Both the position numbers and the translations under genes were made by a program. Below the pieces are notes generated by a model. That model had not been told where the DNA came from. It saw nothing but the letters and a program-made list of their open reading frames with translations, and did no database searches. Shown in pieces: positions 13,760 through 17,159 of a stretch of DNA of 17,159 bases. Positions within the stretch are counted from its first letter, which is position 1; every line of letters begins with the position of its first letter. Source of the DNA: an uncultured Ruminococcus sp. (GTDB lineage Bacteria; Bacillota; Clostridia; Oscillospirales; Acutalibacteraceae); contig CADCQO010000088.1 of the NCBI GenBank assembly GCA_902803585.1, positions 1 through 17,159 of the forward strand, written 5' to 3'.

Positions 13760-15742
13760 ATGCAGAAGCATAACGGAGAGAAATATTATATTACAACGCC
13801 GATTTATTATCCGTCGGGCAATCCGCATATCGGTCATTGCTATACGACCGCAGCGTGTGATTCTATTGCCCGCTACAAAAGAATGCAGGGCTGCGATGTC
13901 ATGTTCCTGACGGGTACTGACGAGCATGGTCAGAAAATCGAACAGAAGGCAAATGAAGCGGGTGTTACCCCAAAAGCCTATGTTGATAAGATTGTGGAAA
14001 AGTTCAAAAGTCTTTGGCAGTATATGAATATCAGCTATGACCGCTATATCCGTACAACAGACGACTATCATGTTGCCGCTGTACAGAAGATTTTCAAGGA
14101 TCTGTACGACAAAGGCTATATCTATAAGGGTGAATACAAAGGCAAGTATTGTACGCCCTGCGAGAGCTTCTGGACAGAATCACAGCTGGTAGACGGCAAA
14201 TGTCCTGACTGCGGCAGACCTGTGGTTGAAGCAAAGGAAGAGGCGTACTTTTTCAAAATGTCACCCTTTGCCGAAAGAATCGAGAAACTCCTGACAGAAA
14301 CAGACTATCTTCGTCCGAAAACCCGCGCACTGGAACTGGTCAACAACTTCATCAAGCCCGGACTGGCGGATCTCTGCGTTTCAAGGACGAGTTTCCGCTG
14401 GGGTATTCCCGTGACATTTGACGAAAAGCACGTTGTCTATGTGTGGATAGATGCCCTTTCCAACTATATCACTGCTCTGGGTTACGGCAACGACCGCTAC
14501 AACGATTATGATACCTTCTGGCCGGCAGATGTGCATATGGTAGCAAAGGATATCATGCGTTTCCATGCGATTATCTGGCCGGCTATGCTGATGGCGCTTG
14601 ATCTGCCGCTGCCGAAGCATCTGGCTGTGCATGGCTGGATCACTTTTGACGGCAAAAAGATGGGCAAGTCACTCGGTAACGTGGTTGATCCGTTCATGCT
14701 CGGTGAGCGTTATGGTGCAGATGCTATCCGCTACCATATTCTGAGAGAGATGGCACTCGGCGCAGACAGTTCTTTCTCCAATGAAATTATGATTAACCGC
14801 ATCAATACCGATCTGGCAAATGGTCTGGGCAACCTTGTTTCCCGTACCGTTGCGATGGCAGAGAAGTACTTCGGCGGAACTTTGCCCGAACAGCAGCAGA
14901 GCGGCGATTTTGATGATGACCTGATCGCACAGGCAACCGCCCTGAGTGCAATCGTTGACGAGTATGTTGACAAAACACAGCTTAACAAGGCACTTGAAGC
15001 AATTTTCAATGTTGTAGCGAGAGCCAACAAGTATATTGACGAAACGACACCGTGGATTCTGGCAAAGGACGAGAGCAGCTATCCCCGTCTGGCGTGTGTG
15101 CTCTATAATCTTCTGGAAACCATCCGCATTGTATCCACGCTGTTGTCTGCCTTCATGCCGTCTACTATGCCGATGGTATGGGAGCAGATCGGCGCAGATA
15201 AAGATGCAGTCGCTTATGATACGACAGATACTTTCGGCACACTTCCGAGAACGGTCACCGTGCATAAAGGTGCGATTATCTTCCCGCGTATTGACGTAGA
15301 GAAGGAAATCGGGGAGCTGAACAAGCTGATCAGCACGGCACAGACAGCTTCCGCAAAGCCGGCTGAAAAGCCCGCCGTAGAGAAAAAGGCTTCCGGAGCC
15401 GCAGAAAAGCCGGAAGGCGTGGCAGTAATCGGCATTGAGGACTTTATGAAGGTTCGTTTGTGTGCGGCAAAGATACTCGCCTGTGAGCCTGTCAAGAAAT
15501 CCCGCAAGCTGCTGAAGCTGACGCTGGACGACGGCACAGGAGAGAGAACGGTAGCCAGCGGCATTGCGCAGTACTACACGCCCGATGAGCTGACCGGTAA
15601 AACGGTTGTACTGGTATCGAACCTGAAACCGGCGGTGCTTTGCGGCGTAGAGAGCAACGGCATGATTCTGGCGGCAGATGCAGGCGATGATGTCAAAGTC
15701 ATTTTCCTTGAAGACATTGCTCCGGGTTCACTGATCCGATAA
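13760..15742 (+). CDS. metG: Methionyl-tRNA synthetase with C-terminal tRNA-binding domain
   Basis: Class I synthetase that charges tRNA-Met. It has 660 residues, usual for the bacterial form with an appended dimerisation/tRNA-binding domain. HIGH is intact at 23-26. The connective-peptide zinc site is Cys131-x2-Cys134 and Cys148-x2-Cys151. The second signature is KMGKS (300-304) rather than KMSKS, a known variant in which the catalytic lysines are kept. The anticodon-binding helical domain spans about 350-530, and a low-complexity Ala/Lys/Glu linker (about 531-553) leads to an OB-fold Trbp111-like domain (about 556-660, VRLCAAKILACEPV ... PGSLIR). AGGAGG upstream of ATG 13760 supports the start. 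Second gene after the GNAT gene, followed by a terminator. Confidence 0.97.
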   Translation: MQKHNGEKYYITTPIYYPSGNPHIGHCYTTAACDSIARYKRMQGCDVMFLTGTDEHGQKIEQKANEAGVTPKAYVDKIVEKFKSLWQYMNISYDRYIRTTDDYHVAAVQKIFKDLYDKGYIYKGEYKGKYCTPCESFWTESQLVDGKCPDCGRPVVEAKEEAYFFKMSPFAERIEKLLTETDYLRPKTRALELVNNFIKPGLADLCVSRTSFRWGIPVTFDEKHVVYVWIDALSNYITALGYGNDRYNDYDTFWPADVHMVAKDIMRFHAIIWPAMLMALDLPLPKHLAVHGWITFDGKKMGKSLGNVVDPFMLGERYGADAIRYHILREMALGADSSFSNEIMINRINTDLANGLGNLVSRTVAMAEKYFGGTLPEQQQSGDFDDDLIAQATALSAIVDEYVDKTQLNKALEAIFNVVARANKYIDETTPWILAKDESSYPRLACVLYNLLETIRIVSTLLSAFMPSTMPMVWEQIGADKDAVAYDTTDTFGTLPRTVTVHKGAIIFPRIDVEKEIGELNKLISTAQTASAKPAEKPAVEKKASGAAEKPEGVAVIGIEDFMKVRLCAAKILACEPVKKSRKLLKLTLDDGTGERTVASGIAQYYTPDELTGKTVVLVSNLKPAVLCGVESNGMILAADAGDDVKVIFLEDIAPGSLIR

Positions 15743-15757
15743 TTTTCCGAATAGCAG

Positions 15758-15791
15758 AGGGCGGGCAGACATACTGTTCCGCCCTTTTTTT
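15758..15791 (+). terminator. Intrinsic terminator of metG
   Basis: AGGGCGG (15758-15764) pairs with CCGCCCT (15779-15785), with a possible small inner stem CAG/CTG in the loop, followed directly by seven T (15785-15791). It lies 16 bp after the metG stop. Confidence 0.85.
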
Positions 15792-15830
15792 CAGACAGCG
15801 GGCAGTCCGCAGAATTCCTGTCATATACAG

Positions 15831-15882
15831 AAAACACCGCTCCCCCGATTCCGAAAGGACGATCGGGGGAGTGGTGCTTTTT
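15831..15882. terminator. Second strong terminator hairpin, directly before the micro-ORF array
   Basis: CACCGCTCCCCCGAT (15835-15849) pairs with ATCGGGGGAGTGGTG (15862-15876) over 15 bp with one G-U, a 12-nt loop, then CTTTTT (15877-15882). On the other strand the complement of AAAA (15831-15834) gives a shorter U run. The T run is followed at once by the first AGGAGG of the array at 15883. It is a second terminator only 40 bp after that of metG, or an attenuator of the array. Confidence 0.75.
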
Positions 15883-15897
15883 AGGAGGAATGTATAT

Positions 15898-15948
15898 ATG
15901 AAGAAAAACTTACTGTCGGGTTCCGGCAGCAAAAGAAGCTGCCGTTGA
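15898..15948 (+). CDS. Putative micropeptide 1 of the tandem array (16 residues)
   Basis: The product would be MKKNLLSGSGSKRSCR. AGGAGG lies 9 nt upstream. Relative to units 2 and 3 it carries an extra A in the AAG-AAA run and a one-base loss about 17 nt later, so the middle (NLLSGS) is frame-shifted while the GSKRSCR end and the stop codon stay in register. That pair of offsetting changes is compatible with selection for translation, but one case is not proof. The stop overlaps the next ribosome binding site. Confidence 0.4.
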   Translation: MKKNLLSGSGSKRSCR

Positions 15949-15960
15949 GGAGGAATGTAT

Positions 15961-16029
15961 ATGAAGAAAACTTATTGTAGGAGTTGTGGCAGCAAAAGAG
16001 CTGCCATTTTTAGGAGTAGATATATATGA
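15961..16029 (+). CDS. Putative micropeptide 2 of the tandem array (22 residues)
   Basis: The product begins MKKTYCRSCGSKR and then continues AAIFRSRYI, because a single base is missing in the loop of the internal hairpin compared with units 1 and 3; the frame runs into the next unit's leader. Its TGA overlaps the ATG of unit 3 (ATGA at 16026-16029), a coupling geometry. AGGAGG (15948-15953) is 7 nt upstream. The YCRSCG segment looks like half a zinc knuckle. Confidence 0.45.
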   Translation: MKKTYCRSCGSKRAAIFRSRYI

Positions 16030-16076
16030 AGAAAACTTGTTGTAGGAGTTGCGGCAGCAAAAGAAGCTGCCGTTGA
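16026..16076 (+). CDS. Putative micropeptide 3 of the tandem array (16 residues)
   Basis: The product would be MKKTCCRSCGSKRSCR, with four cysteines and six basic residues in 16. AGGAG (16012-16016) is 9 nt upstream, and the ATG overlaps the stop of unit 2. No signal peptide, so if made it is probably cytoplasmic or acts as a translated leader. Cys-x2-Cys-like spacing (C-C-x2-C) suggests possible metal or thiol chemistry, which is inference. Confidence 0.45.
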   Translation: MKKTCCRSCGSKRSCR

Positions 16077-16088
16077 GGAGGAATGTAT

Positions 16089-16100
16089 ATGAAGAAATAA
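16089..16100 (+). pseudogene. Truncated fourth unit of the array (Met-Lys-Lys-stop)
   Basis: AGGAGG (16076-16081), the 7-nt spacer and ATG-AAG-AAA are conserved, then TAA. The rest of the unit is missing, and 9 bp later the stop of the convergent XRE gene begins. It marks the array boundary: either a remnant from unequal recombination or a minimal start-stop. Confidence 0.5.
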
Positions 16101-16109
16101 CGTATAAGC

Positions 16110-16322
16110 TCATTCAAAGAAGAAAAGATCTTCAAATTTTTTATCAAGGGCGATACAGATCAGCAGAGCCAGTCTTGCGCTGGGGCAGAACTGATTGTTT
16201 TCGATAGAGCTGATTGTCTGACGGGAAACGCCGACCAATTCAGCCAAATCGCCCTGTGAGATACGTTTTTCAGCACGGGCCACACGGAGTCGGTTCTGAA
16301 ATATGATATCATTATCGTTCAT
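16110..16322 (-). CDS. Small XRE-family (Cro/C1-type) transcriptional regulator
   Basis: A 70-residue helix-turn-helix DNA-binding protein that is almost entirely the HTH domain. NRLRVARAEKRISQGDLAELVGVSRQTISSIENNQFCPSARLALLICIALD (10-60) shows the helix 2-turn-helix 3 of this class and the characteristic SRQTISSIEN recognition helix; the end FEDLFFFE is typical of the small Firmicutes regulators that accompany membrane proteins. ATG 16322 overlaps the stop of the upstream membrane gene (ATGA, 16322-16319), so translation is coupled; a longer reading with MRRSV at 16355 lies inside that gene and is less likely. It probably binds the inverted repeat at 16725-16744 and autoregulates, which is inference. 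Confidence 0.88.
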   Translation of the reverse strand: MNDNDIIFQNRLRVARAEKRISQGDLAELVGVSRQTISSIENNQFCPSARLALLICIALDKKFEDLFFFE

Positions 16323-16639
16323 GACAAATTCACCCACAAGAACAGAGCGGCGCAAAGAAGAGCAGCCATACCTGTTCCGATTCCTGCTATTAAGTAGAAC
16401 GGCTTTTTGATGTTCTTATACTGGTAGAGGAAAGTGGTGCAGAGATAAGCGAGAATAATTGTAACGAACTCGTAGAATGTATAGTGCTGAAATGCACGAA
16501 AAACACTAAAAAGCAAGCAAAGGATTCCTACTACCACCGCACCAAAACCGAAGGAGGAGTTATATACTCGTTGTTCACGTTCATCAAGAGTATTGCGTCT
16601 TTTACCCTTATTCTTTTCCAGAATTTCCTTTTTATCCAT
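16319..16639 (-). CDS. Three-helix membrane protein coupled to the XRE regulator
   Basis: A 106-residue integral membrane protein. After a charged N-terminus (MDKKEILEKNKGKRRNTLDEREQ) come three hydrophobic segments at about 31-50, 55-73 and 80-103, with short basic loops (QYKNIKKP). The general plan matches the small membrane proteins of unknown function (possibly DUF6442) that sit beside short XRE regulators in Firmicutes; the family number is from memory. ATG 16639 has GGAGG 8 nt upstream; the ATG at 16654 in the same frame precedes that site and is unlikely to be used. Function unknown: a sensor or target membrane partner of the regulator is the usual guess. Confidence 0.75.
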   Translation of the reverse strand: MDKKEILEKNKGKRRNTLDEREQRVYNSSFGFGAVVVGILCLLFSVFRAFQHYTFYEFVTIILAYLCTTFLYQYKNIKKPFYLIAGIGTGMAALLCAALFLWVNLS

Positions 16640-16702
16640 CTGAAAAGCCTCCATTACTGACCGGAGCAGTTCCTGCAGAGGGAATTTTTTCCTTGTGCCA
16701 TT

Positions 16703-16744
16703 ATAGTACCATACACTTTACAAATTGTCAAGTATTCTTGACAA
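16703..16744 (-). promoter_or_regulatory. Promoter and 20-bp inverted-repeat operator of the membrane protein-XRE operon
   Basis: On the minus strand a perfect TTGACA (16731-16726) is followed after 17 bp by TACTAT (16708-16703) with TGG before it; an overlapping TATAAT (16705-16700) is 20 bp away. TTGTCAAG-TATT-CTTGACAA (16725-16744) is a perfect 8-4-8 inverted repeat covering the -35. Its position would block RNA polymerase, and the XRE regulator of the same operon is the obvious candidate ligand. Confidence 0.7.
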
Positions 16745-16861
16745 AATTTCTTTTAAACTGGGCATTACATTTTTTTTACCAACTGTATCAAAACTGTCAT
16801 TAGTGAACAGCTGTCAGCAGACAGCGGTGCTTTGCAATCCTGCTTTTCGGGAAAATAAAAA

Positions 16862-16876
16862 TGAAAATGATTTTCA
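16862..16876. promoter_or_regulatory. Fur-family 7-1-7 operator, Zur-like
   Basis: TGAAAATGATTTTCA is a perfect 7-1-7 inverted repeat ending 6 bp before the -35 of the promoter. It differs from the Bacillus Fur core TGATAATNATTATCA at one base per half and matches, as I recall, the TGAAAATNATTTTCA form used by actinobacterial Zur. Since the gene behind it encodes a zinc/manganese-type binding protein, Zur is the likeliest regulator. Confidence 0.7.
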
Positions 16877-16882
16877 AATCTA

Positions 16883-16911
16883 TTGACAAGCCCGTGACAG
16901 CATGGTAGAAT
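16883..16911 (+). promoter_or_regulatory. Promoter of the metal transporter gene
   Basis: TTGACA (16883-16888), a 17-bp spacer ending in TGG, and TAGAAT (16906-16911) form a strong promoter. Transcription would begin near 16918. Confidence 0.85.
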
Positions 16912-16917
16912 TAAGAA

Positions 16918-16932
16918 CGAATTTCAAATTCG
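16918..16932. promoter_or_regulatory. Second 7-1-7 inverted repeat at the transcription start
   Basis: CGAATTT-C-AAATTCG is another perfect 7-1-7 dyad with the geometry of a Fur-family site but a different sequence. It starts at the predicted +1 of the metal transporter gene. It may be a second operator or an mRNA 5' stem. Confidence 0.45.
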
Positions 16933-16966
16933 GAACAAAGAATTTTTTCAAGGCAGGGATCATGAA

Positions 16967-17159
16967 ATGAAAAAGATAACAGCAATGCTTCTTTGTGTGC
17001 TGATGGTATTGTGTCTGGGGGCTTGCGGCAGAGAAACAAAGCAGGACGGCAAGCTCCGGATTGTAGCGACGATTTTTCCGGCGTATGACTGGACAATGCA
17101 GGTGCTGGGCAGCAATCCTGCTGATATGGACGTAAAAATGCTGCTGGATAAAGGTGTCG
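16967..17159 (+). CDS. Zinc/manganese ABC transporter substrate-binding lipoprotein, N-terminal part (runs off right edge)
   Basis: Cluster A-I (ZnuA/AdcA/TroA-like) solute-binding protein that captures divalent metal outside the cell for an ABC permease. The 64 visible residues contain a lipoprotein signal peptide (MKKITAMLLCVLMVLCLGAC, Cys20 as lipid anchor) and the family opening KLRIVATIFPAYDW, followed by VKMLLDKGV, where the first metal-binding His region usually comes next, beyond the window. ATG 16967 is the start: the ATG at 16962 is followed by a stop after one codon. The ribosome binding site is weak (GCAGGG). The Fur/Zur-type box upstream supports metal import. The metal specificity and the permease and ATPase genes are out of view. 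Confidence 0.85.
   Translation, partial: MKKITAMLLCVLMVLCLGACGRETKQDGKLRIVATIFPAYDWTMQVLGSNPADMDVKMLLDKGV

Larger units (their letters stand above)
15883..16100 (+). repeat. Tandem array of micro-ORF units (3 complete, 1 truncated)
   Basis: Units repeat with ATG-to-ATG spacing of 63, 65 and 63 bp (ATGs at 15898, 15961, 16026, 16089). Each unit has an AGGAGG or AGGAG site 7-9 nt before ATG-AAG-AAA, a shared GGCAGC-AAAAGA(A)-GCTGCC inverted repeat about 27 nt into the ORF, and (units 1 and 3) a TGA that overlaps the next AGGAGG. The fourth unit is cut to Met-Lys-Lys-stop. Units differ by substitutions and single-base indels. I see no promoter of its own within 15792-15882. I know no family that matches; candidate roles are secreted or metal-binding micropeptides, a leader-peptide regulatory element, or a decaying duplicated small gene. 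Confidence 0.85.
16640..16966. other. Divergent control region between the XRE operon and the metal transporter gene
   Basis: The region is 327 bp and A/T-rich. Besides the elements listed separately it holds GCTGTC-AGCA-GACAGC (16810-16825), a perfect 6-4-6 inverted repeat with no T run, about 58 bp upstream of the -35 of the metal transporter gene. I see no gene here. Confidence 0.5.

Noticed and set aside
14651..14664. Defective KMSKS motif in MetRS
   Set aside because: KMGKS keeps both lysines and is a known natural variant; HIGH and the zinc cysteines are intact.
15883..16100. CRISPR array
   Set aside because: Units are contiguous near-copies along their whole length, with no alternation of short repeats and unique spacers; they carry ribosome binding sites and start codons instead.
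15910..16113. A 67-codon minus-strand frame across the repeat array
   Set aside because: It has no ribosome binding site and a low-complexity Ser/Thr/Phe composition, and the unit lengths (63, 65, 63) break its frame periodicity; the plus strand has a translation start in every unit.

Overview
The window reads as chromosome of a low-to-mid GC Gram-positive anaerobe of class Clostridia. An Oscillospiraceae/Ruminococcus-type lineage is my best guess. The reasons are the Firmicutes rimP-nusA-rnpM-ylxQ-infB operon, strong AGGAGG ribosome binding sites, TTGACA/TATAAT-type promoters, HPr with both His15 and Ser46, and a paired activase/2-hydroxyacyl-CoA dehydratase-like system typical of strict anaerobes. 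No phage, IS element, tRNA, rRNA or CRISPR array is visible.

Layout. (1) 1-469, minus: N-terminal part of a UvrD/PcrA-type helicase, running off the left edge, with a good promoter at 512-540. (2) 785-1286, plus: an Rrf2/IscR-type regulator with three cysteines and its own promoter. (3) 1343-6575, plus: promoter, structured leader, rimP, nusA, rnpM (ylxR), ylxQ and infB, closed by a hairpin terminator. This is the transcription-termination/translation-initiation operon. rbfA, often the next gene, is absent. (4) 11629-6636, minus: an operon encoding a double-ASKHA activase with a DUF2229-like region, a separate dehydratase-like subunit and a monotopic sugar-phosphate transferase. An 18-bp TTGTG-N8-CACAA element with Rex-operator geometry sits at its probable transcription start. 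(5) 11839-12279, plus: a small lipoprotein of unknown function, convergent with an HPr gene (12617-12351, minus) that has a perfect 16-bp palindrome at its start site. (6) 12809-15791, plus: promoter, GNAT acetyltransferase, metG, terminator.

(7) 15831-16100 is the strangest part. A second strong terminator hairpin is followed immediately by three and a half tandem units of 63-65 bp. Each unit has its own AGGAGG-type ribosome binding site, an ATG-AAG-AAA start, a short ORF (16-22 codons, Cys/Arg/Lys/Ser-rich in two of three) and a GGCAGC/GCTGCC hairpin inside the ORF. I do not recognise it as any described system.

(8) 16110-16744, minus: a three-helix membrane protein translationally coupled (ATGA overlap) to a 70-residue XRE regulator, with a 20-bp inverted repeat over the -35 of the operon promoter. 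(9) 16862-17159, plus: a Fur-family box (TGAAAATGATTTTCA, Zur-like), a TTGACA-17-TAGAAT promoter, a second 7-1-7 inverted repeat at the start site, and the first 64 codons of a zinc/manganese ABC transporter binding lipoprotein that runs off the right edge.

Most of the window is housekeeping. The accessory interest lies in the micro-ORF array, the redox-type operator on the split dehydratase operon, and several perfect palindromes placed at start sites.
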